From Haloflavibacter putidus (GTDB taxonomy: Bacteria > Bacteroidota > Bacteroidia > Flavobacteriales > Flavobacteriaceae), in contig NZ_VIAR01000012.1 in the NCBI RefSeq assembly GCF_006546625.1, positions 38,273 to 102,272 of the forward strand: a DNA stretch of 64,000 nucleotides, read 5' to 3'. Shown piece by piece: positions 17,730-26,781 of this stretch; position 1 is the first letter of the stretch, and each line of letters opens with the position of its first letter. Position numbers and translations under genes: made by a program. The notes below the pieces were generated by a model. It was not told the origin of the DNA. It did no database searches and worked only from the letters and a program-made list of their open reading frames with translations.

Positions 17730-18380
17730 ATGCACGAATCGGTTTTATTTCATCCTGCTTATTTTGGCTCTGTTTTGCAGTTTTCTGTTTTAAGTCAAAA
17801 TAATAATTGGGTTTTGGAAGAACAAGATAATTACCAAAAACAAACCTACCGCAACCGGCAATATATTTATGGAGCTAACGGCAAATTGCTTTTAAACATA
17901 CCGGTAAAACACGGTAAATCTAAGCGCGGACACCAAAAATATAAAGAAGTAGAAATAGAAAATCAATTTACTTGGCAAGATAACCACTGGAAATCTTTAC
18001 AAACGGCTTATCGTACTTCTCCTTTTTTCGAATTTTATGAAGATGATTTTGTACCGCTTTATAAAAAACAATTCAAATATCTATTCGATTTTAATTTGAA
18101 TTGTATGGAAGTGGTTTGTGAGTGTTTAGAGTTGCCGTTTTCCTACAAAACAACAGAAAATTATCAATTACCCGGCGAAACCGCTACAACCGTAAAAGAT
18201 TATCGTAAACTAGCAAATGCTAAAAAAGGATTCAACTTTTCGCAAGACGAATACAACCAGGTTTTTGAAGAAAAACACGGATTTTTAAAAAATTTATCGG
18301 TGGTAGATTTACTTTTTAACAAAGGTCCCGAAACACTTACTTACTTAGAACAACAAGATTTATCGGGTTTGCAGCTTTAG
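17730..18380 (+). CDS. WbqC-like family protein
   Basis: 216 residues from the ATG at 17730, four bases after lepB; in-frame starts further upstream would lie inside lepB. The sequence HPAYFGSVLQFSVLSQ, the RNRQYIYGANGKLLLNIPV block and W-rich KSLQTAYRTSPFFEFYEDDF match WbqC-family proteins, some of which sit in polysaccharide gene clusters. No catalytic assignment is possible from sequence. The 3' end overlaps the convergent EEP gene by 21 bases. Confidence 0.8.
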   Translation: MHESVLFHPAYFGSVLQFSVLSQNNNWVLEEQDNYQKQTYRNRQYIYGANGKLLLNIPVKHGKSKRGHQKYKEVEIENQFTWQDNHWKSLQTAYRTSPFFEFYEDDFVPLYKKQFKYLFDFNLNCMEVVCECLELPFSYKTTENYQLPGETATTVKDYRKLANAKKGFNFSQDEYNQVFEEKHGFLKNLSVVDLLFNKGPETLTYLEQQDLSGLQL

Positions 18381-19400
18381 ACGCGTCATTATAGGATAAT
18401 GGTCGGAGAGTTGAATGTTGTAATTCTTAAAAGCTTTTATTTCAAAATCTGGTTCTACTAGCACTACATCAATCCGTAAAGGAATAAAATCAAAAACAAA
18501 GGTTTTACCAAAACCTTTTCCGGCTACTTTAAAAGCATCTAAAAAACCTTCGGAAATTTTTTGGTACACATAACTAAAGGCCGAATTGTTTAAATCTCCC
18601 GCAATTATGGTTTTATAGGGGGTTTGCTTTACCTCTTTTAATAAAGTTTCGGTTTGTAATTGTTGTTTCCTAAAACTTTGGCCAACACGGGTTATAAGCT
18701 TTTCGCTGTCTTCTTTTTGCAATTCGCTAACGCTCGGGTCTATTTTTAAGCTTTCTAAATGTATATTAAAAACACGAATCGTATCGGCTCCTACTTTTAA
18801 ATCGGCATAAATTACGTTGTTGTACGTGTTCGGAAAATTTAAATCGCCTTTATTGATAATGGGAAATTTAGAAAATATAGCTTGCCCAAATTTTGAGTTA
18901 GCAGTTTTATGTTTTTTAAACGCTTTGTACTGATAAGGATAATCTGAAAAATCTACCGCTTCTTTTTGGTAATAATCTTGAATACAAACAATATCTGGCG
19001 ACTCTTTTTTTATGAAATTAATAATGCTTTGCGGAACAGTATCGTTTTTTATCCATTGAAAGCGGTTAAACTGCCTCACATTATAACTCATTAAACTAAA
19101 ATCTTCGGGCGCGTTATCTTTATTTACTTCCGGTGAAAACCGATATAAAGAAAGCAAATGATTAAAACCGAGCAGTAACACTAAAAAAGAAAGCAAGAAT
19201 TGTATTTTTAATTTGATAATCCAATACAATAAAAAAGCAAGATTAATCACCAACAAAATAGGTATTCCTAAATTTAAAATAGAAAGAAAAGGAAAAGTTT
19301 CCGGCGGGATGTAAGGCAAAACATAGCCCAACAATAAAGCGGTAGCAAAAAGCGAATTGACTATAAAAACAAGTTTATCAAAAAATCGCAGCTTTCCCAT
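18360..19400 (-). CDS. Endonuclease/exonuclease/phosphatase (EEP) family membrane protein
   Basis: 346 residues. Three hydrophobic segments occupy about the first 90 residues. The EEP domain then shows SYNVRQFNRF near 105, the SPDIVCIQD metal-binding segment, the catalytic AGDLNNSAFS block, and a terminal LSDHYPIMTRL with the conserved Asp-His. The family hydrolyses phosphodiesters or phosphomonoesters of lipids, sugars or nucleic acids; the membrane anchor favours a lipid or extracytoplasmic substrate. It is last in the minus-strand run from the mutL operon, five bases after the second rhomboid gene. Confidence 0.82.
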   Translation of the reverse strand: MGKLRFFDKLVFIVNSLFATALLLGYVLPYIPPETFPFLSILNLGIPILLVINLAFLLYWIIKLKIQFLLSFLVLLLGFNHLLSLYRFSPEVNKDNAPEDFSLMSYNVRQFNRFQWIKNDTVPQSIINFIKKESPDIVCIQDYYQKEAVDFSDYPYQYKAFKKHKTANSKFGQAIFSKFPIINKGDLNFPNTYNNVIYADLKVGADTIRVFNIHLESLKIDPSVSELQKEDSEKLITRVGQSFRKQQLQTETLLKEVKQTPYKTIIAGDLNNSAFSYVYQKISEGFLDAFKVAGKGFGKTFVFDFIPLRIDVVLVEPDFEIKAFKNYNIQLSDHYPIMTRLKLQTR

Positions 19401-19405
19401 TGCAA

Positions 19406-20314
19406 CTATTCTTTCCCGGCATTAAACAGGTATTCTTTTTCTGATTTGCTTAAACTTTCGTAACCGTTTTTGCTTATTTTATCTAAAATAGCATCTATTT
19501 TTTGCTGTTTTACATCTTTAGAATCTTTGGTATAAGCAGAAGATTTACTGCTTTTACTACATTGTTTTTTCTCCTTTTTATTTTTATAAACCGTTTTAAG
19601 CGGACTTTTTTTACTGGGCGTAAAAAGCCCCACAAACCAGTCCATTATTTTTTCCCACCACTCGCCAATATCGTTTCCTTTTGCCAATTGTTTGGTATAT
19701 AAATAGCCTAAACCGGCGCCACCCAAATGCGCCAAATGTCCGCCGGGATTTCCCATAGGAATTTGTATAACATCCAAAACCACCAAGAAAGCGGCTATCC
19801 ACCAGAGTTTTATGTTTCCTATAATTAATAAACGTACTTGCATATTTGGCGCTTGTGTTGCCACCCCTACCAAAATAGCCATTACCGCGGCAGATGCACC
19901 AATTAAATACGATCTTCCCAAACCTTGAAAAACCGGAAAGAGATTATAGCTAAGCATATAAATTAAAGCGCCAAAAATGGCTCCTAAAAAGTAATAATTC
20001 AGTAAACGCTTACTGGAAAAATACGTTAAAAACAGCCTACCCGAAAAATAAAGGATTATCATATTAGACAAAATATGCCAAATCCCGGCGTGTAAAAATG
20101 CGTAGGTAATAATAGTCCAGGGTTTAAAGGCTAACTCGGTTAATTCTTTAGGGAAAACCAACCAGTCTAATAAAAAATTAGCGGGCAGTTTAAACAAGAA
20201 GCTTATGGTTTCTAACAAAAATACCAGCACAAAAGCAATTACATTAACTGCAATTAATTTTTCGACCACGCCGGCCATGCTGTATTTGTATTGTAAACGC
20301 TGTTTAAAATCCAT
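19406..20314 (-). CDS. Rhomboid-family intramembrane serine protease with C-terminal extension
   Basis: 302 residues from the ATG at 20314, which overlaps the stop of the upstream rhomboid gene as TAATG; a GTG three codons upstream is less likely. Six membrane spans are predicted. The oxyanion-side His is in HAGIWHILSNMIILYF, catalytic Ser in LIGASAAVMA and catalytic His in GGHLAHLGGAGLGY. A 90-residue Lys/Ser-rich cytoplasmic tail ends in a small domain (ILDKISKNGYESLSKSEKEY) resembling DUF6576. Substrates are unknown. It is translationally coupled to its paralogue. Confidence 0.9.
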   Translation of the reverse strand: MDFKQRLQYKYSMAGVVEKLIAVNVIAFVLVFLLETISFLFKLPANFLLDWLVFPKELTELAFKPWTIITYAFLHAGIWHILSNMIILYFSGRLFLTYFSSKRLLNYYFLGAIFGALIYMLSYNLFPVFQGLGRSYLIGASAAVMAILVGVATQAPNMQVRLLIIGNIKLWWIAAFLVVLDVIQIPMGNPGGHLAHLGGAGLGYLYTKQLAKGNDIGEWWEKIMDWFVGLFTPSKKSPLKTVYKNKKEKKQCSKSSKSSAYTKDSKDVKQQKIDAILDKISKNGYESLSKSEKEYLFNAGKE

Positions 20315-21066
20315 TAATTCCACCTGTTTTGGTTAAACTGATTTTTCTTCCAATACCACATGGTGATAAAACCAATTATTGCGCCGCCAATATGCGCCCA
20401 ATAGGCCGTGTTAGAAGGTCCTAAAAGGGTTACTCCGGTTAAAGCCGAATATACATTTATCGCAAAATAACCACCAATTAAATACTTCGCTTTAATAGGA
20501 ATTGGAATAAACATAATATACAACGGCAAATTAGGATAAATAATGGTAAAAGCCGCCAAAACCCCAAAAATTGCTCCAGATGCGCCAACCATTGGGTCTT
20601 TATAAGTACTAATCAACTGCTCCGTGGTTTCTCGCGGAATTACGTTATAAAAATTATATCTCCCATTAGAAGAGAGTTCAGATAACATGTTTTGCATTTC
20701 TTGCGGACTAAATCCGGCATCTATATAGGCCTGATAAGCAGATTGGAAGTTTACGTAACTAAACAATACTTGCAATCCGGCGGCCCCCAATCCTGCCGAA
20801 AAATAGAGAAACAAAAACCGGTTCTGCCCAATAGATTGCTCTAATAAACTACCAAACATATACAAGGCAAACATATTGAATATAATATGGCCGAAACCAC
20901 CGTGCATAAACATATGCGTCACCACTTGCCAGATACCAAAATTGTCGTTTTCAGGAAACCAAAGGGCAAGCAATTTATAGGCATAACCTCCTAAAAACAA
21001 ACTCCCAATAAAGAATAAAATATTAGCAATTAATAATACTTTTACCGTTTCTGTTATTCTTCCCAT
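20314..21066 (-). CDS. Rhomboid-family intramembrane serine protease
   Basis: 250 residues with six predicted membrane spans. Motifs: HMFMHGGFGHIIFNMFALYM, the catalytic Ser in MVGASGAIFGVLAAF and the catalytic His in YWAHIGGAIIGF. Rhomboids cleave membrane proteins within or near their transmembrane helices. A periplasmic loop of about 55 residues after TM3 (QSAYQAYIDAGFSPQEMQ...) is longer than in minimal rhomboids. The gene starts directly after the mutL stop and runs into the second rhomboid with a TAATG overlap. Confidence 0.92.
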   Translation of the reverse strand: MGRITETVKVLLIANILFFIGSLFLGGYAYKLLALWFPENDNFGIWQVVTHMFMHGGFGHIIFNMFALYMFGSLLEQSIGQNRFLFLYFSAGLGAAGLQVLFSYVNFQSAYQAYIDAGFSPQEMQNMLSELSSNGRYNFYNVIPRETTEQLISTYKDPMVGASGAIFGVLAAFTIIYPNLPLYIMFIPIPIKAKYLIGGYFAINVYSALTGVTLLGPSNTAYWAHIGGAIIGFITMWYWKKNQFNQNRWN

Positions 21067-22920
21067 TTACATAAATTTTTTCTCCAGGTCTTCTGCCGTT
21101 TGCGTTATAAAAACGCGTTTGTTAGTAGGCGTAACATCTGGTTCTTTACAAGCAAAAAGTCCGTTTACTATTGCCATTTGTTCTATTGTATCTAAAAGTG
21201 TACCTGCTTTTATTGCCATACTTTTTGCCAAAGATTTTGCCAAAATGTCTGTTTGTTTAAAGCCGCTGTCGGGTACTTCGTTTTCAAAATCTGCCAACAA
21301 CTGTTCCAATAAAATAGAAACCTCGCTCTCTGCAATTAAAGTTGGTATGCCGCTTATTTCTATTTCTTCTTCTTCTATGGCAGAAAACACAAACCCGGTT
21401 TGCTCTAAAGAGGCCTGTAACTCTTTTAGCATTTTTATTTCCTGTTTGTTTAAAGATATCCTTAACGGAAAAAGTAATTGCTGACTAATAGCTGCTTCTA
21501 CAGTAATATTTTTCAGTAAATCTTCATATAAAATGCGGGTATGCGCACGATGTTGATCTATAACAACCATCCCGTTTTTTAACGCACTGATTATGTATTT
21601 TTTTTGTAACTGAAAAGTGCGGCCCGAGCTCGATTGCTTCTCAGAATCAAATAAACTTCCCGTAACCTCTTCACTTTCAAACTCTACTTTAGAAAAATTA
21701 TCTTCTCCTGTGTTTTTTTCAAAATCTACCGAAGTATACAAAGCTTCCCAACTTTTATTTTCTTTTTTGAAGTTAGGCGAAAAATTGCTTTTAGTTCTCG
21801 CAATTTTTTCCGTTTCAAACGGATTAAAACCTCTGTCTACTTCAATTTCGGGCGTGTTTGCAGATTTTCTCTGAAAATCATACGGCGTATCTAAAGTAGC
21901 ATCCCTGTCAAAATCTAAAACCGGCGCTACATTAAACTGCCCTAAACTATGTTTTATTGCACTTCTTAAAATAGCATAAAGCGCGTGCTCATCGTCAAAT
22001 TTAATTTCTGTTTTGGTAGGATGTATGTTTATATCTATACTTTTTGGATCTACTTCCAAAAATAAAAAATACGCCGGATAGTTTTTATCTGCCAATAAAC
22101 CTTCAAAAGCTGCGCTAACCGCGTGGTTAAGGTACGGGCTTTTAATAAAGCGTTTATTTACAAAGAAAAATTGCTCTCCCCTACTGCGTTTGGCAAATTC
22201 GGGTTTACCAACAAAACCTTCAATTTTTACCAAATCTGTTTCTTCTTTTACCGGCACCAGTTTTTCGTTGGTTTTACCGCCGAAGATATTTACAATGCGC
22301 TGGCGTTTGTTGCTAGACGGTAACTGAAAAAGTTCACTACCGTTATGATGCAGCGAAAATGCAATTTGCGAATGCGCCATTGCCACGCGCTGAAACTCGT
22401 CTATAATATGCCTGCTTTCTACCGCATCTGATTTTAAAAAATTTCTACGCGCCGGGATATTATAAAACAAATTCTTTACGTTAATAACCGTGCCTTTTGG
22501 GGTAACACAAGCCTCTTGCGATTCTACCTCGCTGCCTTTTACCTTTATTTGTGTACCAATCTCTTCTGTTTCTGGTTTGCTTTTTAAATCTACGTGTGCA
22601 ATTGCAGCAATAGACGCCAAAGCCTCTCCCCGAAAACCTTTGGTTTGCAAAGCAAAAAGATCTTCGGCTAGTTTTATTTTAGAAGTAGCGTGCCGCTCAA
22701 AAGACATGCGAGCATCTGTAAAGCTCATTCCGCAACCGTTATCAGAAACCTGAATCAAAGTTTTTCCGGCATCTTTAATTAATAAATTGATAGTAGTAGC
22801 ACCGGCATCTACAGCATTCTCGAGCAGCTCTTTAACAACAGAAGCCGGACGTTGTACTACTTCTCCGGCTGCAATTTGATTGGCTACGTGATCTGGTAAT
22901 AATTGAATGATATCTGACAT
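21067..22920 (-). CDS. mutL: DNA mismatch repair protein MutL
   Basis: 617 residues. The GHKL ATPase domain has ENAVDAGAT, DNGCGM, HATSKI and GFRGEALASI within the first 105 residues, followed by the S5-like domain and a variable linker (about 330-430). The C-terminal dimerisation domain holds D455-Q-H-R-A-H-T-R, where nicking MutL proteins have DQHAxxE; the Glu position is Thr461. The final block reads LFACKEPDV rather than the usual ACHxA. Endonuclease activity is therefore doubtful. It overlaps the upstream small gene by one base (TAATG) and abuts the rhomboid gene downstream. Confidence 0.95.
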   Translation of the reverse strand: MSDIIQLLPDHVANQIAAGEVVQRPASVVKELLENAVDAGATTINLLIKDAGKTLIQVSDNGCGMSFTDARMSFERHATSKIKLAEDLFALQTKGFRGEALASIAAIAHVDLKSKPETEEIGTQIKVKGSEVESQEACVTPKGTVINVKNLFYNIPARRNFLKSDAVESRHIIDEFQRVAMAHSQIAFSLHHNGSELFQLPSSNKRQRIVNIFGGKTNEKLVPVKEETDLVKIEGFVGKPEFAKRSRGEQFFFVNKRFIKSPYLNHAVSAAFEGLLADKNYPAYFLFLEVDPKSIDINIHPTKTEIKFDDEHALYAILRSAIKHSLGQFNVAPVLDFDRDATLDTPYDFQRKSANTPEIEVDRGFNPFETEKIARTKSNFSPNFKKENKSWEALYTSVDFEKNTGEDNFSKVEFESEEVTGSLFDSEKQSSSGRTFQLQKKYIISALKNGMVVIDQHRAHTRILYEDLLKNITVEAAISQQLLFPLRISLNKQEIKMLKELQASLEQTGFVFSAIEEEEIEISGIPTLIAESEVSILLEQLLADFENEVPDSGFKQTDILAKSLAKSMAIKAGTLLDTIEQMAIVNGLFACKEPDVTPTNKRVFITQTAEDLEKKFM

Positions 22921-23207
22921 TATCTGGTTAAGAATATTGACAAATCAAAATCTATAATAAATAAAAATAAAAGCACCAAAACGGCAATTATTATTACCAA
23001 GCGTTTGTTGGTGTCTTTGTCTCCGGCATCTTTTAAATCTGCCCAAGCCATTTTTGCTTTATTTACAATGCCTTTGGTATTGCCGGTGGCTTGCCGGTAT
23101 TTATCGAATTTATTTTCTATAGAATACGGATTTCCCCGCCCTTTATCGTCATAATAACGCGGACTATAGCTAAATTTTTTATTCTTTTTTGATTTTAAAA
23201 GTCCCAT
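22920..23207 (-). CDS. Small membrane protein upstream of mutL
   Basis: 95 residues from the ATG at 23207. The N-terminus is very basic (MGLLKSKKNKKFSYSPRYYD), followed by RGNPYSIENKFDKYR, and one hydrophobic segment near the C-terminus (LVIIIAVLVLLFLFIIDF) should anchor it in the membrane. Homologues in Flavobacteriia are often labelled riboflavin synthase subunit beta, but nothing here resembles that enzyme. The stop overlaps the mutL start as TAATG, so translation is coupled. Function unknown. Confidence 0.75.
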   Translation of the reverse strand: MGLLKSKKNKKFSYSPRYYDDKGRGNPYSIENKFDKYRQATGNTKGIVNKAKMAWADLKDAGDKDTNKRLVIIIAVLVLLFLFIIDFDLSIFLTR

Positions 23208-23400
23208 AATTTTCCCTGATTTCAAATTTACTTAAAATCAATAACAATGCCGAAAGCTAGGTATTAAATTTATAAAAAATAATGGGTGGAAAGTGAGGAT
23301 TGGAAATTTGAAATTTTAGAAATTGGCGAAGAGAATTCCTAATGTGTAGAGTTTCTTACTAAAAATTCCGCTTTTAGCGTGAAAAGTATGCGCAGCAAAT

Positions 23401-23904
23401 TTATTTATAAAACTTTGCGTCTTTTCGCAATTGTGCCATTTTAATTGCTGCTACTGCGGCTTCGGCACCTTTATTACCGTGCTTTCCGCCGGAACGATCT
23501 TTCGATTGTTGTATGGTATCATCGGTAAGTACGCAAAAAATAACGGGGATATCATTTTGAATATTTAAATCTTTAATACCTTGGGTTACACCTTCACAAA
23601 CAAAATCAAAATGTTTGGTTTCCCCTTGAATTACGTTTCCTACAGCAATAATTGCATCTAGCATTTCAAAACTTTCCTGCATTTTTTTACAGCCGTAAAT
23701 CAATTCAAAACTTCCTGGAACATTCCAACGTACAATATTTTCTTTTAAAACGCCATTTTCTGTTAGCACATCAAAAGCACCTTGAAAAAGATTTTGGGTA
23801 ATTGTTTCATTCCATTCAGAAACAACAATCCCAATCCGAAAATTTTTCGCATTGGGAAGTTTTTCTTTATCGTATTCTGATAAGTTTTTTCCTGCAGTTG
23901 CCAT
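23401..23904 (-). CDS. ribH: 6,7-dimethyl-8-ribityllumazine synthase
   Basis: 167 residues, normal for the family. The substrate-binding strand RIGIVVSEWNETIT, the VPGSFEL motif, the AVGNVIQGETKHFDFVCEGV segment and the phosphate-binding RSGGKHGNKGAEAA tail all identify lumazine synthase. It condenses 5-amino-6-ribitylaminouracil with 3,4-dihydroxy-2-butanone 4-phosphate in riboflavin synthesis; family members form pentamers or 60-mer capsids. It starts six bases after the TPR protein gene, so both should be co-transcribed. No FMN riboswitch is seen. Confidence 0.96.
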   Translation of the reverse strand: MATAGKNLSEYDKEKLPNAKNFRIGIVVSEWNETITQNLFQGAFDVLTENGVLKENIVRWNVPGSFELIYGCKKMQESFEMLDAIIAVGNVIQGETKHFDFVCEGVTQGIKDLNIQNDIPVIFCVLTDDTIQQSKDRSGGKHGNKGAEAAVAAIKMAQLRKDAKFYK

Positions 23905-23910
23905 AGTTAT

Positions 23911-24678
23911 TTACTTTGCTTCTGCGCTACCTATAAAAATTTTAGCTTTTTCTGCTTCCGGGGTATTGGCGTAATCTTCTTCCAATTTACGCAAATGTTC
24001 ACGTGCGACTTCCGGCTTACCAATTTCTAAGGCTGTAGTTCCTGCTTTTAGCAAAAACTTAGGTGTTATAAACTCGTTATCGCGCATTTTGGCTGCTTGT
24101 TCATAATATTCTAAAGCCTCTTCCGGTTGTCCGTTTTGTACAAAAGCATCGCCCATAGCGCCTTTTGCCAAAGGTGCCAACACCTCATCTTCACTGCTAA
24201 ATTGTTCTAAATGGTTGATGGCTTTTTTGTATTCTCCCATATTTAAATAGGCCATTCCCGCATAATAGTGTGCCAAATTACCAGCATTGGTACCAGAATA
24301 TTCGTTAGAGATATCTTCAAAGCCAAATTTACCTGCACCACCTGCAACGGCCAAATTGTATAAAGAATCTTGTTGCGCGCCTTCTGCTTGTATTGCACTT
24401 TCAAAATAAATTTGTGATTGCGCCATTTCGTTTGCAGCTTCTTCTTCTTGCGGCTGCACCACAAATTTGGTATAACCAATATAGGCCAACACGGCAATTA
24501 CCACTACAGCAATAATACCAAATATTGGTTTTTGATTGCGCGCTACCCATTCCTCGGTCTTGCCTGCGCCTTCATCTAAATTGTTAAATACTTCTGCTGT
24601 TGTAGATTGCTCTTCTGTAGCAGTTTCTTGCTCTTTCTTATTCTTAGGTTTATACCCTCTCTTTTTGTAAGTTGCCAT
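23911..24678 (-). CDS. Tetratricopeptide repeat membrane protein (YfgM-like)
   Basis: 255 residues from the ATG at 24678. A basic, Glu-rich cytoplasmic N-terminus (MATYKKRGYKPKNKKEQE) is followed by a single membrane span at about 60-80 (IFGIIAVVVIAVLAYIGY). Four or so TPR-like helical pairs follow (NLAHYYAGMAYLNMGEYKKA, QPEEALEYYEQAAKM, KPEVAREHLRKLEEDY). The topology matches YfgM-type proteins, which associate with Sec or periplasmic chaperones, but the sequence alone does not prove that role. It has its own -7 box and precedes ribH. Confidence 0.8.
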   Translation of the reverse strand: MATYKKRGYKPKNKKEQETATEEQSTTAEVFNNLDEGAGKTEEWVARNQKPIFGIIAVVVIAVLAYIGYTKFVVQPQEEEAANEMAQSQIYFESAIQAEGAQQDSLYNLAVAGGAGKFGFEDISNEYSGTNAGNLAHYYAGMAYLNMGEYKKAINHLEQFSSEDEVLAPLAKGAMGDAFVQNGQPEEALEYYEQAAKMRDNEFITPKFLLKAGTTALEIGKPEVAREHLRKLEEDYANTPEAEKAKIFIGSAEAK

Positions 24679-24699
24679 AAATTTGCATAATTGGAAGGG

Positions 24700-24707
24700 C
24701 AAAAATA
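24700..24707 (-). promoter_or_regulatory. -7 box of the TPR-ribH operon
   Basis: The minus strand reads TATTTTTG, matching TAnnTTTG, about 22 bases before the ATG. No clear -33 element. Confidence 0.4.
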
Positions 24708-24827
24708 AAATTTTTATTCATATTTTAAAGCGAAAGTATTTGTTATTTTTTTGATATTTTGCCAACCAAGGTTTTAGAAATATATTTTTTTAAAAAAATC
24801 GTCTACAATTTTGAACCTCAAACCTTT

Positions 24828-25907
24828 ATGCATTTAAAAAAAATCTCCCTCTTAAATTATAAAAATTTCGAAAGTGCTTTTTTCGAGTTCGATTCTAAGA
24901 TTAATTGTCTTGTGGGCAATAATGGAGTCGGGAAAACCAATATTTTAGACAGTATTTACCATTTAGCATTTGGTAAAAGTTATTTTAACCCGGTTACGAG
25001 TCAAAATATAAAACACGGAGAAGATTTTTTTGTTATTGATGGCACTTTTGAAAAATTAGAACGCGAAGAAAAAATAGTTGTAAGCGCCAAAAAGGGCCAT
25101 AAAAAAATTATAAAGCGCAATGCCAAAGCCTACGAAAAATTCAGCGAGCATATAGGGCTTATTCCCGTTGTAATTATTTCTCCGGCAGATCGCGATTTGA
25201 TTTTAGAAGGCAGCGAGACACGACGTAAGTTTATAGACGGTATTATTTCGCAAAACGATAAAGATTATTTAGACCATTTGTTGCGCTATAACAAAACGCT
25301 TTCGCAACGCAATGCCCTTTTAAAATATTTTGCCGCCAACCATACTTTTAATAAAGACAGTCTTAGCATATACGACGAACAAATGAGTGCGTTGAGCAAA
25401 GTTATTTTTAAAAAGCGTGCCGAATTTATGGAAGCCTTTATACCTATCTTTAAGGAACGTTATAAAAGCATTAGTAACGCACAAGAAGAGGTGAGTTTAA
25501 GCTATAAAAGCAAATTGTTTAAAGATGATTTATTGGTTTTATTAGCCAATAATTTAGCTAAAGACCGTGTAATGACATACACCGGAGTAGGAACGCACAA
25601 AGACGATCTTAAATTGGAAATTGGCGGGCATCCGGTAAAAAAATTCGGGTCGCAAGGCCAACAAAAAACTTTTTTAATTGCTTTAAAACTGGCGCAATAC
25701 GATTTTATAAAACAGCAGTCTAAAGTAAACCCTATTTTATTGTTAGACGATGTTTTTGATAAATTAGATGAAAAACGCGTTGCGCATATTGTACAATTGG
25801 TAACCCAAGACGATTTAGGACAATTATTTATTAGCGACACGCACGCAGAACGAACAGAAGCAGTTGTAAAAGCCAGTACACAAGAGTATAAAATTATAGA
25901 TTTGTAA
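24828..25907 (+). CDS. recF: DNA replication and repair protein RecF
   Basis: 359 residues from the ATG at 24828 ([15 protein letters not shown]), the canonical RecF start; an in-frame codon at 24759 would add 23 unrelated residues. Walker A is GNNGVGKTN near residue 31; a SMC-like signature ([17 protein letters not shown]) and Walker B ([13 protein letters not shown]) lie toward the C-terminus. RecF with RecO and RecR loads RecA on gapped DNA; recR lies in this window at 62031-62648. It is divergent from the TPR-ribH operon. Confidence 0.95.
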   Translation: MHLKKISLLNYKNFESAFFEFDSKINCLVGNNGVGKTNILDSIYHLAFGKSYFNPVTSQNIKHGEDFFVIDGTFEKLEREEKIVVSAKKGHKKIIKRNAKAYEKFSEHIGLIPVVIISPADRDLILEGSETRRKFIDGIISQNDKDYLDHLLRYNKTLSQRNALLKYFAANHTFNKDSLSIYDEQMSALSKVIFKKRAEFMEAFIPIFKERYKSISNAQEEVSLSYKSKLFKDDLLVLLANNLAKDRVMTYTGVGTHKDDLKLEIGGHPVKKFGSQGQQKTFLIALKLAQYDFIKQQSKVNPILLLDDVFDKLDEKRVAHIVQLVTQDDLGQLFISDTHAERTEAVVKASTQEYKIIDL

Positions 25908-25960
25908 AAAATTGCTAGTCCTTATTTTTATTAACAGAATACCTTATTATCTTTAGCCTT

Positions 25961-26395
25961 ATGAAAAAAGCAAGCATTTTATTTAGTATCTTTTGTTTTA
26001 GTTTTTTAATAGCCTGTAATCCTTCCGTAAAGAAAGAAGAGTTGCAGCAATTAAACGGTTATTGGGAAATTAAAAAAGTGCAAAAAGAAAACGAAAAACC
26101 ACGGGTTTATAAATTTAACGAAACGGTAGATTTTATTAAGCTGGACAAAAATTTAGAAGGCTTTAGAAAAAAAGTAAACCCAAAATTAGACGGCTCGTTT
26201 ACCACTACAAAAGATAAAGAAAAGCTGGAAATAAGTATGCAAAACGATAGTGTCTATTTACATTACCATACAGAAATGGACGATTGGAAAGAAGCTTTAA
26301 TACAATTGGAAGAAGACGAGTTTACCGTAGAAAACCAAAAAGGCATACGCTATACCTATAAACGATTTAAAGGCTATTTGGATGACGAGATATAA
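25961..26395 (+). CDS. Lipocalin-like lipoprotein, unknown function
   Basis: 144 residues with a lipoprotein signal and lipobox Cys near residue 19 (CFSFLIAC). The mature part begins ELQQLNGYWEIKKVQ, a GxW pattern seen at the start of lipocalin-like folds, and continues as alternating short strands, consistent with a small beta-barrel. It starts 53 bases after recF and overlaps the DUF721 gene by 14 bases, so the three may be co-transcribed. A TCCGTAAAG word at 26024-26032 encodes part of the mature N-terminus. Confidence 0.7.
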   Translation: MKKASILFSIFCFSFLIACNPSVKKEELQQLNGYWEIKKVQKENEKPRVYKFNETVDFIKLDKNLEGFRKKVNPKLDGSFTTTKDKEKLEISMQNDSVYLHYHTEMDDWKEALIQLEEDEFTVENQKGIRYTYKRFKGYLDDEI

Positions 26396-26675
26396 AGAAC
26401 ACCAAAATATGAGCGAAGCTTTGCGGGCTTTTGTAGATAAAAACAAATTGCAAAAAGGCTTAGACAAAGTAGATGTAGAAAAAACCTGGGAACAAGAAAT
26501 GGGACCGGCAATTGCAAAATATACAACCGGTATAAAATTTGAAAAAGAAACTTTATACGTGCGTTTAAGCTCTTCTGTACTGCGGGAAGAATTGAGTTAC
26601 GGCAAAGAAAAAATTATACGCAATTTAAATGAGGCTTTAGGGAAAGAGTTGATAGAAAAAATTGTTTTGCAGTAA
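26382..26675 (+). CDS. DUF721/DciA-like protein
   Basis: 97 residues. The N-terminus RYKEHQNMSEALRAFVDKNKL and the block KTWEQEMGPAIAKYT match DUF721; the C-terminal part (LSSSVLREELSYGKEKII) is the family's DNA-binding-like strand-helix. DciA, the characterised relative, loads the replicative helicase DnaB in bacteria lacking DnaC/DnaI. Whether this short form does so is inference. It overlaps the preceding lipoprotein gene and ends before a strong terminator. Confidence 0.8.
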   Translation: MTRYKEHQNMSEALRAFVDKNKLQKGLDKVDVEKTWEQEMGPAIAKYTTGIKFEKETLYVRLSSSVLREELSYGKEKIIRNLNEALGKELIEKIVLQ

Positions 26676-26725
26676 TTACAGAAATTTTAACAAGACGTAG
26701 AAACGTCTAAAATTTAGTTTAAACC

Positions 26726-26758
26726 AAAAAAAGCTATCTGTTACAGATAGCTTTTTTT
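26726..26758. terminator. Bidirectional intrinsic terminator between DUF721 and ndk
   Basis: AAGCTATCTG (26731-26740) pairs perfectly with CAGATAGCTT (26744-26753) around a three-base loop. A-tracts and T-tracts flank both sides, so it can stop transcription from either direction. Confidence 0.9.
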
Positions 26759-26781
26759 ATATAGATTGATTAGGCAAATAC

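Noticed and set aside
22920..23207. Riboflavin synthase beta label for the small gene before mutL
   Set aside because: The sequence is a short basic protein with one membrane span; ribH is a separate, clear gene at 23401-23904.
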